Assembly: GCF_003710905.1 (NCBI RefSeq)
Contig: NZ_RHHV01000009.1
Span: 62,001-126,000 of the forward strand
Direction: 5' to 3'
DNA: 64,000 nucleotides
Source of the DNA: Brevibacillus parabrevis
GTDB taxonomy: Bacteria; Bacillota; Bacilli; Brevibacillales; Brevibacillaceae
Positions 1 to 8,697 of the stretch are shown in pieces (positions within the stretch are counted from its first letter, which is position 1; each line of letters begins with the position of its first letter). The notes beneath the pieces were generated by a model. That model was not told where the DNA came from. It worked only from the letters and a program-made list of their open reading frames with translations, and did no database searches. A program made the translations under genes and the position numbers.

Positions 1-146
1 GGCTCAGGTGCTGGAGTCGCTGCCGGAGTTTCTGTCTTTGGCTGTTCTGCCGGCGCTTGTGTCGTTTGAGAACCGCTGCATCCAGCAAGCAACATGCCCA
101 GAGCCAACAGGCTGGTCATGGCTGCGGAGAGAACTCTCTTCTTCAT
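1..146 (-). CDS. Oligopeptide-binding lipoprotein, N-terminal part (OppA/DppA type), truncated by window edge
   Basis: Only the first 48 codons are inside the window. They encode a lipoprotein signal peptide: positive MKKR start, hydrophobic stretch and lipobox LLAGC, followed by a Ser/Thr/Pro/Glu-rich linker of the kind that tethers substrate-binding proteins. The ATG at 146 is preceded by a GGGGGA ribosome binding site. It lies directly downstream of two oligopeptide ABC ATPases on the same strand, so it is most likely the extracellular solute-binding subunit of that importer. The mature domain is not visible, so the family assignment rests on context and the signal peptide. Confidence 0.75.
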   Translation of the reverse strand, partial: MKKRVLSAAMTSLLALGMLLAGCSGSQTTQAPAEQPKTETPAATPAPE

Positions 147-274
147 GAAAACATCCCCCTCTTCTAAAATGAAAGCATGTTACATTAATCCATCATCATC
201 CGTGTCGCTCCTGCCTCGCATCCCCCCTTTAAAAAGGCTTCCTTTTCATCAGGCGGTCATCCTCGTGTGCGGCT

Positions 275-1246
275 TTACTGTTTGTACAGATGACAGGCCA
301 CAAAATGTCCATCACCCACGTCCTGAAAAGCGGGACGAGTTGAGCGGCATTCTTCTGTCACGTGGGGGCAGCGAGTATGGAACGTACAGCCGCTCGGCGG
401 ATTCGCCGGGCTTGGCACGTCACCTTGCAAGATCACCCGTTCCCGTACATCATCCGGGTCCGGAGTCGGCACCGCAGACAATAGTGCTTTTGTATAAGGG
501 TGGAGCGGGTTCGAGTAAAGCTGTCCGCTCGTCGTCAATTCGACAATTCGGCCGAGGTACATCACACCCACCCGATCGCTGATGTGACGCACCACGCTCA
601 AATCATGGGCGATAAACAAGTAGGTGAGGCCCATTTCCTTTTGCAAATCTTGCATGAGATTGAGCACCTGCGACTGAATGGACACGTCAAGCGCGGACAC
701 AGGCTCATCCGCTACAATCAGCTTGGGGTTGAGCATGAGCGCTCTGGCGATGCCGATCCGCTGGCGTTGCCCGCCGCTGAACTGGTGCGGGTAGCGCCTC
801 GCGTGGTAGCTGCTCAGCCCCACGACTTCCAGCATTTCCTGCACTCTTTTTTTGCGCTCGGAACTCGTCCCGATTTTATGTACGACAAGTGGCTCTTCCA
901 GAATCTTCTCAATATTGTGACGAGGATTCAGAGAGGCGAACGGATCTTGAAACACGATCTGCATATCGCGCCGCATTTTGCGCATCTCATCTGTGGAAAG
1001 TGCTGTAACGTTGACACCGTCAAACGTGATTTCGCCTGCGGTAGGCTCAATCAGCCGAAGCAGCGAGCGTCCCGTCGTGGACTTGCCACAGCCGCTCTCT
1101 CCGACCAATCCGAGCGTCTCCCCGCGCTTGACGGCGAACGAGACATCATCGACGGCCTTCACCACACCTACTTCCCCGCCCAGGACGCCACCTGTGATGG
1201 GATAATACTTTTTCAAGTTTTTTACGACGAGTAGTTCTTCTGTCAA
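275..1246 (-). CDS. oppF: Oligopeptide/dipeptide ABC transporter ATP-binding protein, OppF/DppF type
   Basis: Cytoplasmic ATPase subunit of a peptide importer. Walker A GESGCGKS (about residues 49-56), signature FSGGQRQR, Walker B LIVADEP and the H-loop are present, followed by the C-terminal oligopeptide-transporter extension with its conserved Cys pair (CTFHTRC). The start is taken as TTG at 1246 because AAAGGAG lies 8-9 nt upstream; an upstream GTG at 1273 has no such site and lies inside the preceding gene. It follows the oppD-type gene by 19 nt and precedes the binding-protein gene, so the three form one operon read from the promoter near 2300. No permease gene is visible between them. 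Confidence 0.92.
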   Translation of the reverse strand: MTEELLVVKNLKKYYPITGGVLGGEVGVVKAVDDVSFAVKRGETLGLVGESGCGKSTTGRSLLRLIEPTAGEITFDGVNVTALSTDEMRKMRRDMQIVFQDPFASLNPRHNIEKILEEPLVVHKIGTSSERKKRVQEMLEVVGLSSYHARRYPHQFSGGQRQRIGIARALMLNPKLIVADEPVSALDVSIQSQVLNLMQDLQKEMGLTYLFIAHDLSVVRHISDRVGVMYLGRIVELTTSGQLYSNPLHPYTKALLSAVPTPDPDDVRERVILQGDVPSPANPPSGCTFHTRCPHVTEECRSTRPAFQDVGDGHFVACHLYKQ

Positions 1247-1265
1247 CGGGCATGCTCCTTTCGGG

Positions 1266-2234
1266 TTATTCACTCAGCCAGCAGCGGGAAAAATGGTTGT
1301 CTCCTACCGCTTTGAGCTGCGGCATTTCGCTGCGGCAAAGGTCTGTCGCCTGATCACAACGAGGTGCAAAGCGGCATCCGACCGTGAGCGAGCCTGGGAT
1401 CGGCACATTCCCCGGAATCGAGTAGAGCCTTTCCTGCGACTCTTCCAGCTTCGGCAAGGAATTGAGCAGCCCTTTTGTGTACGGATGTTTGGGCTTTTTC
1501 AAAATGGTGCGGACATCCCCTTCTTCGATGACATTGCCCGCGTACATGACGACAACTCTGTGGCACATTTCGGCAACCACGCCCAAGTCATGGGTGATGA
1601 GCAAAATCGCCGTCTGCGCTTCCCGGTTGAGCTGCCGCATCAAGTCGAGAATTTGCGCCTGAATCGTCACATCGAGAGCCGTCGTCGGCTCGTCCGCAAT
1701 CAAAAGCTCCGGATTACAGGCCATAGCCATGGCAATCATGACACGCTGTCTCATCCCGCCGGAGAGCTGGTGCGGGTATTCATCGACAATCGCTTCGGCT
1801 CGCGGGATTCCCACTTTTTTCAACATGTCGATGGCGCGATCCCGCGACTGTTTTTTGCTAGCCTTTGTATGTAATCGAATGGCCTCGCCGATCTGATTCC
1901 CGATCGTGAAAACGGGGTTCAGAGATGTCATCGGCTCCTGGAAAATCATCGCGATTTCATTTCCGCGTATGTCTCTCATCCGCTTTTCATTGGCTGTTAC
2001 GAGGTCTTCCCCTTTGAACTTGATTGTTCCCCCGACGATTTTTCCCGGCGGATTGGGCACCAGCTTCATGACAGACAGGGAAGTGACGCTTTTTCCACAG
2101 CCTGACTCGCCGACTATGCCCACTACTTCTCCTTTGTTAACCGTGATCGTCACGCCATCAACGGCAGGGATTTGGCCGCGGTCCGTGAAAAAGTGCGTTT
2201 GCAGGTTTTCAATTTGCAGGACAGGATCTGACAC
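1266..2234 (-). CDS. oppD: Oligopeptide/dipeptide ABC transporter ATP-binding protein, OppD/DppD type
   Basis: First gene of the peptide-importer operon and partner ATPase of the following OppF-type protein. It shows Walker A GESGCGKS, signature LSGGMRQR, Walker B LLIADEP, the D-loop, and a C-terminal Cys-containing oligopeptide-transport extension (GCRFAPRC). GTG at 2234 fits the GAGAGGT ribosome binding site with 7 nt spacing; GTG at 2243 would be too close. A sigma-A promoter lies about 55 nt upstream. The permease genes normally found with these ATPases are not upstream, because the strand ends here at a terminator of the spoIIP unit. They may follow the binding protein outside the window. 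Confidence 0.92.
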   Translation of the reverse strand: MSDPVLQIENLQTHFFTDRGQIPAVDGVTITVNKGEVVGIVGESGCGKSVTSLSVMKLVPNPPGKIVGGTIKFKGEDLVTANEKRMRDIRGNEIAMIFQEPMTSLNPVFTIGNQIGEAIRLHTKASKKQSRDRAIDMLKKVGIPRAEAIVDEYPHQLSGGMRQRVMIAMAMACNPELLIADEPTTALDVTIQAQILDLMRQLNREAQTAILLITHDLGVVAEMCHRVVVMYAGNVIEEGDVRTILKKPKHPYTKGLLNSLPKLEESQERLYSIPGNVPIPGSLTVGCRFAPRCDQATDLCRSEMPQLKAVGDNHFSRCWLSE

Positions 2235-2287
2235 GTGGCTCACCTCTCTTACCGATATATTCAGTAGAAAAAGATCTATCAGTAGAC

Positions 2288-2316
2288 ATTATGCCATTAA
2301 TACAATTTTTTGGCAA
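2288..2316 (-). promoter_or_regulatory. Sigma-A type promoter of the opp operon
   Basis: On the minus strand TTGCCA is followed after exactly 17 nt by CATAAT, one mismatch in each box. It lies about 55 nt upstream of the oppD-type start. The 304-nt stretch between oppD and yqxA holds this promoter, AT-rich sequence and the yqxA terminator, and no gene that I can support. Confidence 0.7.
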
Positions 2317-2472
2317 CACAATAAATTCTAACTATTATATTTTTACTGACTATATAGAATATTCTCCTTCACCTTCTCCATTTCCTTCCAGAAAATGTTT
2401 TTGAAGCCCACATCTCAGACACAGTCTGCGTTATGCCGTTTGGGACATCTTGTCCGAGCCTGTCCATGCGCA

Positions 2473-2502
2473 CAAAAAAAGCCCGTTTTGGCGGGCCTTT
2501 TG
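2473..2502 (-). terminator. Intrinsic terminator of the spoIIP-yqxA unit
   Basis: A GC-rich hairpin (AGGCCCGC / CGGGCT with a TTTTG-type loop) is followed on the minus strand by a run of seven T. It lies about 45 nt after the yqxA stop codon. Confidence 0.8.
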
Positions 2503-2547
2503 TCACTGGGGCTTTGTACACCCCTTCTTTTTGCGCGTAAACAAAAT

Positions 2548-2856
2548 CTATGGCTCGAAAAAACTTCCTACCCAATCGACAAACATTTGCGCACCGTTTT
2601 TGATGCTGTCACCCAGTGTCAGTCCCACCCGGCTCACGTAATTGACCATTTTCTCCGGCCCGGCAGTCTGGACCTGCTTGCCCATCACCGCGATTTCCAT
2701 CTGGCCTTGATCCACTTTTTTGATGTAAAAGGTTTGCGCCTTTTCTTCCGGCACACCGCTTACTTTGGATATGCCCCGCTCCGCCGTTTGCAGCCCAAGC
2801 ACCACACCGATCAAAAGGACGACCAAAAGCCCCGTCAGCTTCACCGTCACGTTCAT
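2548..2856 (-). CDS. yqxA: YqxA family protein (DUF3679), single membrane-anchored
   Basis: Small protein of about 102 residues with one N-terminal transmembrane helix (LTGLLVVLLIGVVLGLQ) and a soluble domain predicted outside the membrane. Length, the helix followed by TAERG, and its position directly after spoIIP match the DUF3679/YqxA family, which lies next to spoIIP in B. subtilis; its role is unknown. ATG at 2856 has GAGGTG six nt upstream. That ribosome binding site lies in the last codons of spoIIP, so translation is probably coupled. A terminator follows. Confidence 0.8.
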   Translation of the reverse strand: MNVTVKLTGLLVVLLIGVVLGLQTAERGISKVSGVPEEKAQTFYIKKVDQGQMEIAVMGKQVQTAGPEKMVNYVSRVGLTLGDSIKNGAQMFVDWVGSFFEP

Positions 2857-2861
2857 GCCCA

Positions 2862-4040
2862 TCACCTCTTCGCAGGCTCTTGCGATTCCGTTTTGCTTAC
2901 CTTCTCAGCCTGCAAGTAATAAGCGGCAAAAACATCGGCCAGCGCCTCCGCCGTATTCAGGCTTTCCTGCAACGTATTTCCCGTTCCACCTATTTCCATT
3001 AACATGCTTCCCGAAGAGATGGACTGATTATACTCGCCGTGATCGGTTTTTCCGCCTTTTTCCATCACTCCGCGTGACAGCTCAGGGTACATTTTCTCCA
3101 TCAGATTGTGCAGGTCTGTCGCAAACGCTTCGTTCTTCTCGTAGCTTTTGTTGCGCTTGCCGATGACGAACATGACTCTTGCGTATGTTTTGCCTTTGAT
3201 CGTTACGGTAGTAGTTTCGCGCGGAGCCGTGTCGCGGTGCAGGTCGAAAAAGTAGTGCAGCTCGCGATTTTTTTCCACGGCAGCCTTGACCACCTGCAAC
3301 GATTGGGCGTATGACAGGGCGTAGTCCATTTTCTTGTTCAACAGTTGCTGGTAAATGTCGTCCTTGCTAACCTCCGAGCCGATCCCCCGCTCGTTCAGTT
3401 CTTCGCTCAGACGCTGGCTGACCAAAGAGATGTTTCGCGTAGGATGATCGACAGCCGTTCCTACAGGCTTTGTCTCACTAAACCACGACTCGCGGTTGTG
3501 CGAATTGTAGACGAACACGATTTTCTTGCCGCCTGTCGACACCGGCTTTGCTACCGGAGCCGGAGCGGGCTTCTCTTCTTCCTGCTTCGCCGCTTCTTGT
3601 GTCGCTGGCTCTACAACCGGAACGAGCTGGGAAGTATCCGCCACTCGCGTTGGGTACTCTACGTAAAAATCAGCCAACGACGCACCTTTTCCCTGAACGA
3701 CAAAGCGGGCGTCTTCTGTCGTTACCATCCCCGGCAGCTCTCTGCCAAGCAGACTGCGCAAATCTCCGGGTTGAATGTTCGTCGCGAGCTGAAAAAGAAA
3801 GCCCGTCACGCTGTTGGATCTGGCATCGCCCGAAGCTTGCACGGTGGCAGACAACGCTGGAATCTCCTGCCCCATCCAGTTGAGTATCGCCAGGCTCGAT
3901 ATATGCGAAGCCGCCTGCTGGATGGCGGAGGAGGTGATTGCGAGGCGATTTCCTCCCAGCGAAAACACACCCGTCATGACGAACAAAAAAGCGGTTATGA
4001 ATGAAAGAACAGCGAATTGGCGTTGGACTAGGGTCGCCAT
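2862..4040 (-). CDS. spoIIP: Stage II sporulation protein P, peptidoglycan amidase/endopeptidase of engulfment
   Basis: Member of the SpoIIP family, a septal peptidoglycan hydrolase that acts with SpoIID and SpoIIM during forespore engulfment. Residues about 9-30 form a hydrophobic anchor. A Pro/Ala/Lys-rich linker (about 140-165) leads to the catalytic domain, which carries the NSHNRESW block, a FDLHRDT block and a MEIGG block that supply the family's His and Glu residues. ATG at 4040 (MATLVQRQ) is chosen because GGAG lies 8 nt upstream; ATG/GTG codons further upstream lack a site. It sits downstream of gpr and upstream of yqxA as in B. subtilis. No convincing sigma-E promoter was identified by eye. 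Confidence 0.93.
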   Translation of the reverse strand: MATLVQRQFAVLSFITAFLFVMTGVFSLGGNRLAITSSAIQQAASHISSLAILNWMGQEIPALSATVQASGDARSNSVTGFLFQLATNIQPGDLRSLLGRELPGMVTTEDARFVVQGKGASLADFYVEYPTRVADTSQLVPVVEPATQEAAKQEEEKPAPAPVAKPVSTGGKKIVFVYNSHNRESWFSETKPVGTAVDHPTRNISLVSQRLSEELNERGIGSEVSKDDIYQQLLNKKMDYALSYAQSLQVVKAAVEKNRELHYFFDLHRDTAPRETTTVTIKGKTYARVMFVIGKRNKSYEKNEAFATDLHNLMEKMYPELSRGVMEKGGKTDHGEYNQSISSGSMLMEIGGTGNTLQESLNTAEALADVFAAYYLQAEKVSKTESQEPAKR

Positions 4041-4110
4041 CAGTCTCACTCCTCTGGCTGTAGCATGGACAAGCACGCATGCTTTCTTTCACGCTTGTCT
4101 ATGCTTTAGC

Positions 4111-4125
4111 CTATGAGCCTCATAG
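4111..4125. repeat. Perfect 15-bp palindrome between gpr and spoIIP
   Basis: CTATGAG-C-CTCATAG is a perfect inverted repeat with a single central base, 85 nt upstream of the spoIIP start. The loop is too short for a terminator, so a protein-binding site is more likely. No regulator is assigned. Confidence 0.4.
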
Positions 4126-4187
4126 AGACGATAGAACCCTTTTCTAGCTCAACTCTCCCAATCTAGTTATTTTCATCCTTCAGCCGT

Positions 4188-5288
4188 CTAGTGAGTGTAG
4201 GCGGCGCTATTATCTTCATTCACAGCCTGATGCAGAGATCGATTCAAGCCTGTGGCAATCACATTGGCAACTCCTTCAATGAAGTCATCCACTTCTTTGG
4301 GCGTGACGACCAAATCTTGCCCCAGCGGCCGCAGCACTTCGTGGATCAGTTGCCGCTTTTCTTCTTCCGGAAGCGATCCGACCAGCCCCATGAACGTCTT
4401 GCGTGATTCCATATCAGGCAAATCATCCTCCGTATACGGTTCCTTGCGTTCGGGAACGGTACTCAGCGACAGCTTGTTGAACGCTCGCTTGCTCTCGACC
4501 ATGGATTGTCCAAAATGCCCGAGCAAATACGTAATCGCGTCGTTGACGATGGTAGAAGCAAAAACAACGGTCGGCACTCCGACCGCAATGACCGGAATCC
4601 CGAGAGTAGCCTGATCAATCGATTTTCGCTTGTTGCCCACGCCTGAGCCGGGGTGTATGCCCGTGTCGGATACTTGAATCGTCGTGTTTACGCGATGCAG
4701 AGCGCGAGAGGCCAGCGCATCGATACAGATGACGAAGTCCGGCTTGCTTTTTTCTACGACCCCAAACACGATCTCGCTCGTCTCGATCCCGGTAATGCCC
4801 AAAACACCCGGCGACAGGGCACTGACCTCGCGATAGCCTTCACCCACTGTTTCCGGCGCCAGCTTGTACAAGTGGCGTGTAACGAGCAGATTTTCCACCA
4901 CCATCGGGCCGAGCGCGTCCGGGGTCACATTCCAGTTGCCGAGCCCCACGACGAGCGCTTTCTTGTCTTTCGTGATCCCCATCTGTTCCAGAAAAGCGGC
5001 AAACTCCATCGCGAATCGCTTCGCCACTTGCTCTTCTATGGAAGTATCGTTGTCGCGCAGCTTTGGTACTTCCATCGTCAAATAGCGCCCCGGCAGCTTG
5101 CCGATTTGCTTGCCTGCCGCTTCGGTCTGCACGTGCAGTCGCGTCACTTTGATATTCGGCTCACTGTCGTCTGCTTGCAGCCAAATGCCTTCGATGTTGC
5201 TTTCGTTTTGCTGCTGGGCCAGCTCGTGAGCCTCCACCGCCAGATCGGTTCGAATCGAGTAGCCTGACAAATCAATGTTGTGCGCCAT
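4188..5288 (-). CDS. gpr: GPR endopeptidase, germination protease for small acid-soluble spore proteins
   Basis: Aspartic-type protease (family A25) that degrades SASP during germination. It is made in the forespore as a zymogen and self-processed. Length 366 residues matches the family. The N-terminal propeptide contains [11 protein letters not shown], resembling the SASP-like cleavage context, and the central block [14 protein letters not shown] and the [10 protein letters not shown] block are typical. ATG at 5288 is preceded by GGGAG. A plausible sigma-G promoter lies 58-87 nt upstream, divergent from rpsT. The gpr-spoIIP-yqxA order is conserved in Bacillales. Confidence 0.95.
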   Translation of the reverse strand: MAHNIDLSGYSIRTDLAVEAHELAQQQNESNIEGIWLQADDSEPNIKVTRLHVQTEAAGKQIGKLPGRYLTMEVPKLRDNDTSIEEQVAKRFAMEFAAFLEQMGITKDKKALVVGLGNWNVTPDALGPMVVENLLVTRHLYKLAPETVGEGYREVSALSPGVLGITGIETSEIVFGVVEKSKPDFVICIDALASRALHRVNTTIQVSDTGIHPGSGVGNKRKSIDQATLGIPVIAVGVPTVVFASTIVNDAITYLLGHFGQSMVESKRAFNKLSLSTVPERKEPYTEDDLPDMESRKTFMGLVGSLPEEEKRQLIHEVLRPLGQDLVVTPKEVDDFIEGVANVIATGLNRSLHQAVNEDNSAAYTH

Positions 5289-5345
5289 GTTCCATCGACT
5301 CCCTTCACGAAGTAAAAACGGCCATGACCGTTTTCTTCCTGCTAC

Positions 5346-5375
5346 TAGGTTGCTTGAATCCTTTATTTTTATTCC
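5346..5375 (-). promoter_or_regulatory. Putative sigma-G promoter of gpr
   Basis: On the minus strand GGAATA, 17 nt, then CAACCTA resembles the sigma-G consensus (TGAATA / CATACTA), about 60 nt upstream of gpr, which is sigma-G dependent in B. subtilis. Matching was by eye. Confidence 0.45.
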
Positions 5376-5385
5376 GAATCCTTTC

Positions 5386-5414
5386 TTGCAAATGGTGTTG
5401 GCGCATGCTAGAAT
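5386..5414 (+). promoter_or_regulatory. Sigma-A promoter of rpsT
   Basis: TTGCAA, 17 nt, TAGAAT, ending 50 nt before the rpsT start and diverging from the gpr promoter. Confidence 0.7.
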
Positions 5415-5464
5415 TACTTTGTTGTATGACTGTATGTCTATGGTCGTCTAAGGAGGTGACACAC

Positions 5465-5740
5465 ATGCCAAACATTAAATCCGCGATTAAACGCACCAAA
5501 ACAATCGAAAAGCGCCGCGCACACCGTGCTTCTCAAAAGTCTGATCTGCGCACTTCCATCAAGAGCTTTGAGAAAGCTGTCGCCGCTTCTGATGTAGCAT
5601 TGGCGAAATCCACTCTTCTGGTGGCTGTGAAAAAGCTGGACAAGGCCGCTTCGAAAGGTCTCATTCATAAAAACGCAGCAAACCGTCAAAAGTCTCGTTT
5701 GATGAAAAAGCTCAACGTTCTGAGCGCTCCTGTAGCGTAA
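5465..5740 (+). CDS. rpsT: 30S ribosomal protein S20
   Basis: Ninety-one residues, highly basic, with the S20 signature [10 protein letters not shown] at the start and the helical [17 protein letters not shown] region. S20 binds 16S rRNA early in 30S assembly. The start at 5465 has a near-perfect AAGGAGGTGA site. Longer in-frame starts upstream overlap the promoter and are not used. It is monocistronic, with its own promoter and a strong terminator. The position between gpr and holA, with rpsT on the opposite strand, matches B. subtilis. Confidence 0.97.
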   Translation: MPNIKSAIKRTKTIEKRRAHRASQKSDLRTSIKSFEKAVAASDVALAKSTLLVAVKKLDKAASKGLIHKNAANRQKSRLMKKLNVLSAPVA

Positions 5741-5751
5741 GAGACCAGCCG

Positions 5752-5789
5752 AAAAAACCCCGCGAACAATTTGTTCATGGGGTTTTTTT
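5752..5789. terminator. Bidirectional terminator between rpsT and holA
   Basis: A hairpin with CCCC/GGGG and GAACAA/TTGTTC arms is flanked by A-runs on the left and T-runs on the right, so it can end both the plus-strand rpsT and the minus-strand holA transcripts. Confidence 0.9.
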
Positions 5790-5811
5790 ATTGGCTGATT
5801 GACCCTAGGCA

Positions 5812-6852
5812 CTACCCGGTCGTCCGCTGCCGCTCTGCATGCGCCCGCGCAACAAACAGCTCCAGGGCAAGCCGCTTGTCCACTTGTCCGGACTTCATGC
5901 GAAAATCTTCTTCCGCCAAAATGTGCAGCAGCTTTTTCAAGGAATCCTCGGAAAAATGCCGCGCCTGCTCTATCGCTTTTTTCACCGCATACGGATGCAT
6001 CTTGATCATCCCGGCCATTTGCTGTTGCGAGTAACCGCGCGGTGCCAATTGCTTGACATGCAACAGCATGCGGAACTGTCTGGCCAGCAAGGCAATCAGC
6101 TTGATCGGCTCCTCGCCCGTCTTCATGCAGTCGTACATCATGCGCAATGCCCTGTCCAGCTTGCCTGACGCTACTTGCTCAATCAGCCCGAACACGTCCT
6201 GCTCCAGCGTCCGTGCGCCAAGCATTTCGATTATCTCATCCGTAATGCTTCCCCCGACGCCTACATACAAGGCCAGCTTCTCCACTTCCTTGTCCAGAAG
6301 CCGCAATTCTTGCCCTACGCGTTCCACCAGCTTCATCGCCTGCTGACGTCCGATTTTGGCCTGATACTTGTCCGCTTGCCGTTCCACCCAACCGTACAAG
6401 TCAGCATCTTTCAGCAACGGAAACGGAATGACTTTTGCTTTTTGTTGCAGCGTTTTGACGAGCTTTTTCCGTTCGTCCAGCTTCTCTGACTCCGTATGTA
6501 AAATCAAGGTCGTATACGGAGGCGGATTTTGCAGATACCCCAGCAAGGCATCCGGATCGCTTTCCACTTTCGTCTGCGGCTTGCTCCCCGTCAAAAAATA
6601 AGCCTGTCTGGCGATAACCAGCCGATGCTCGCCCAAAAACGGCAACGTCTCCGCGTCTTGCAAAATGTCTGTCAGCCCCGTCTCCGTGCAATCGTATACG
6701 CTCATGTTCAGATCGCGAAACTGCGGATCAATCATCTGATTTTTCGCCAGTGTCAAAAATTCTTCGGCCAGAAATGCCTCCGGGCCATACAACACATAGA
6801 CCGGCGAAAATTGCTTTTGCCTGATTTCCCGAATCGCCGAGAGGAGTGGCAT
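5812..6852 (-). CDS. holA: DNA polymerase III delta subunit (clamp loader)
   Basis: Delta subunit of the clamp-loader complex, which opens the sliding clamp during replication. The 346-residue length and N-terminal PVYVLYGPEAFLAEEF block fit HolA/YqeN, including the typical degenerate nucleotide-binding region. The start ATG at 6852 has GGGAGGG upstream; the open frame continues upstream but lacks a start signal. The comEC-holA-rpsT neighbourhood is the same as in B. subtilis except for the sigma/anti-sigma pair inserted between comEC and holA. Confidence 0.92.
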   Translation of the reverse strand: MPLLSAIREIRQKQFSPVYVLYGPEAFLAEEFLTLAKNQMIDPQFRDLNMSVYDCTETGLTDILQDAETLPFLGEHRLVIARQAYFLTGSKPQTKVESDPDALLGYLQNPPPYTTLILHTESEKLDERKKLVKTLQQKAKVIPFPLLKDADLYGWVERQADKYQAKIGRQQAMKLVERVGQELRLLDKEVEKLALYVGVGGSITDEIIEMLGARTLEQDVFGLIEQVASGKLDRALRMMYDCMKTGEEPIKLIALLARQFRMLLHVKQLAPRGYSQQQMAGMIKMHPYAVKKAIEQARHFSEDSLKKLLHILAEEDFRMKSGQVDKRLALELFVARAHAERQRTTG

Positions 6853-6888
6853 GCCTGTTCCCTCCCTTTCCTTGCTCTTTCCTGCGTA

Positions 6889-6897
6889 ATTATAGCA
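6889..6897 (-). promoter_or_regulatory. Extended -10 promoter element upstream of holA
   Basis: TGCTATAAT on the minus strand, about 37 nt upstream of the holA start. No good -35 box is visible. The rest of the 385-nt gap to the anti-sigma gene holds a terminator at 7030-7066 and otherwise nothing I can assign. Confidence 0.5.
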
Positions 6898-7029
6898 CAA
6901 AACGCTCACCGTGGTTTGCTGTTCGTTGCTCCAGGCACAATCAATCGGCCGCCTGCTTTTTGCGAGCCTGCAACCGCGTTCATCGGTGCAGCAGATGGCG
7001 AACCAGCCGCAAGCAGCGATTTTGAACAG

Positions 7030-7066
7030 AAAAAAACCGCTACCTGTTCGGTCGGCAGCGGTTTTT
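7030..7066. terminator. Terminator downstream of the sigma/anti-sigma operon
   Basis: AAACCGCT and AGCGGTTT arms form a hairpin flanked by A- and T-runs on both sides. It lies about 170 nt after the anti-sigma stop on the minus strand. Confidence 0.75.
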
Positions 7067-7238
7067 CCATCCGTTGGCACCTCTATGTAAACGTTCAGGG
7101 AAAAGCCCCGGGATTCCTCCTCCCCAAACGGTAAGCAGGGGGTGCTTGATAATGTACTTTACGCACGAATCCCCTTAGTGGTGCCAGTCCCGTTTGAAAA
7201 ACCACGTTTGCATGTGCAAAGCAGGAGAGACCTTTTTA

Positions 7239-8099
7239 TCAATCGTCGTTCTCTTTATTGCTCTCCCGCTCTTCCTGCTTGTTGTCTTTCTTGTTGTCTT
7301 TCTCCTCGTCCTTGTCCCCGTCATCTTTTTCACGCGCAGACTTGTTGTCATCTTCGTCCGATTTCTCTTCCAGTCCAACCGGGAATGACGGTGGCTTATC
7401 CTCTGTCACTACTACAGGCTTTGGAACATTTGCGGGCGCTTTATTTGGCGGAGTCGCATTAGCAGCAGGCGGCTTGGCAGGTGGCTTATACTCGGTCTTT
7501 GCTGGTGGTTTGTGTGTTTGTTTCTTCGGTGGCGCCTTTTCGGACTTCTTCTCCTCTTCCTTTTTATTCAATGGAGATGGATTAGTGCTTGGAGTAGGAG
7601 CTTCCGGGCCGTAAACAACCGGATCTTTCGTCACGACAGGCGGTGTGCTGTCCGCACCATTTTGAAACGCATCCGGCTGCAGCGGCTTTTCTTCACTCCC
7701 CGAAAACAGCACGCCAACCAGCAAGCAGGCAGCAACTGCCGTACTGCCAATACCAGCCAGCCACACTTTCACTCGCTTCCACTTTTTCGATTCCGCCAGG
7801 GAAGACGACTTGCGCTTAACTTCGAGAGTAGGCAAGGATTCCTCAAGCACAGCAGATTGCACAACCGCAGGCTTCGCTGCGGCGGATTCCAGACGCGGCA
7901 GAATCGAATCTACAATGCTGATTGAGGGTACGACAGGGGGCAACTGCTCTAGCTTTTGCGACACAGTTTTCAGACGGTTGTACATAAGTTGCAGGTCAGC
8001 ATCTTTTTGGATGAGGTTGCGCAGCACTTGCTGTTCTTGCACTGACAAATCCCCATCCAGATCCCGCTGCATGCATTCCCAAATTTCTTCGTTGGTCAT
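7239..8099 (-). CDS. Membrane-anchored anti-sigma factor, partner of the upstream ECF sigma factor
   Basis: Translationally coupled to the sigma gene (its ATG overlaps the sigma TGA as ATGA; GGGGGG lies 8 nt upstream). The N-terminal ~60 residues are helical and resemble the anti-sigma (ZAS-type) fold, but the usual His-x3-Cys-x2-Cys zinc motif is absent; only one Cys is present near the start. A single transmembrane helix follows at about 110-131. The remainder is a long low-complexity outer region, first Pro/Lys-rich, then a highly charged Asp/Glu/Lys tail. It probably holds the sigma factor at the membrane until an envelope signal arrives. The assignment is from gene pairing and topology. 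Confidence 0.8.
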   Translation of the reverse strand: MTNEEIWECMQRDLDGDLSVQEQQVLRNLIQKDADLQLMYNRLKTVSQKLEQLPPVVPSISIVDSILPRLESAAAKPAVVQSAVLEESLPTLEVKRKSSSLAESKKWKRVKVWLAGIGSTAVAACLLVGVLFSGSEEKPLQPDAFQNGADSTPPVVTKDPVVYGPEAPTPSTNPSPLNKKEEEKKSEKAPPKKQTHKPPAKTEYKPPAKPPAANATPPNKAPANVPKPVVVTEDKPPSFPVGLEEKSDEDDNKSAREKDDGDKDEEKDNKKDNKQEERESNKENDD

Positions 8100-8644
8100 C
8101 AACCGATCCCCCCTTTCTGGTAGTCGTACAACAGTTCCTGCAACTGTTGCCTAGCCCGAAACAAATACGATTTTACCGTGTTAAGCGGCAAATCCAATGC
8201 TTCCGCGATTTCCTGGTAAGACAAGTCTTCCAGATAGCGGAGAACTACTACCATCCTGTACTGCCTAGGCAGTTTTCCGATGGCTTCCTGGATGTCGTTT
8301 GACAGTCCGGTGAGAAGGATTTCATCTTCTACGTTGTTTCGATCAGGTATGATCAGCTCGTGTTCGTCGATTGAGACCGTTTCCTTCTTCGCGCGAAATT
8401 TATCCATACAGACGTTGCTGACGATGCGTTGTACCCAGGTCGAAAACTTCGCCTTTTCCTGATAAGTGTCCAATTTTCGATAAATGCGTATGAGCACTTC
8501 CTGAGCCGCATCGAGCGCGTCCTGTTCATTTCCCAGAATGTAATAAGCGCTTCGGTAAACGGAGGTCTCAATGGATCGAAGCAGCTCGACAAGCGCATCA
8601 TGATCCCCGGTTTGCGCCAGCCTGATCAATTCTGCTTCCTGCAT
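8099..8644 (-). CDS. ECF RNA polymerase sigma factor (sigma-70 family)
   Basis: 181 residues with only sigma regions 2 and 4. Region 2 (about 22-90) includes GNEQDALDAAQEVLIRIYRK and FSTWVQRIVSN. Region 4 (about 120-170) includes LPRQYRMVVVLRYLEDLSYQEIAEAL with a helix-turn-helix ending in TVKSYLFRAR. This is the group IV pattern. The GGAGAGGAG site supports ATG at 8644. It lies downstream of comEC and is coupled to a membrane anti-sigma factor, suggesting a response to envelope stress. The target regulon is unknown; it is not clearly SigW, SigX or SigM. Confidence 0.9.
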   Translation of the reverse strand: MQEAELIRLAQTGDHDALVELLRSIETSVYRSAYYILGNEQDALDAAQEVLIRIYRKLDTYQEKAKFSTWVQRIVSNVCMDKFRAKKETVSIDEHELIIPDRNNVEDEILLTGLSNDIQEAIGKLPRQYRMVVVLRYLEDLSYQEIAEALDLPLNTVKSYLFRARQQLQELLYDYQKGGIG

Positions 8645-8697
8645 AATCTCCTCTCCCCCCTACAGACGGGTCGCTCATATAAAAGGTTGCAACCATG

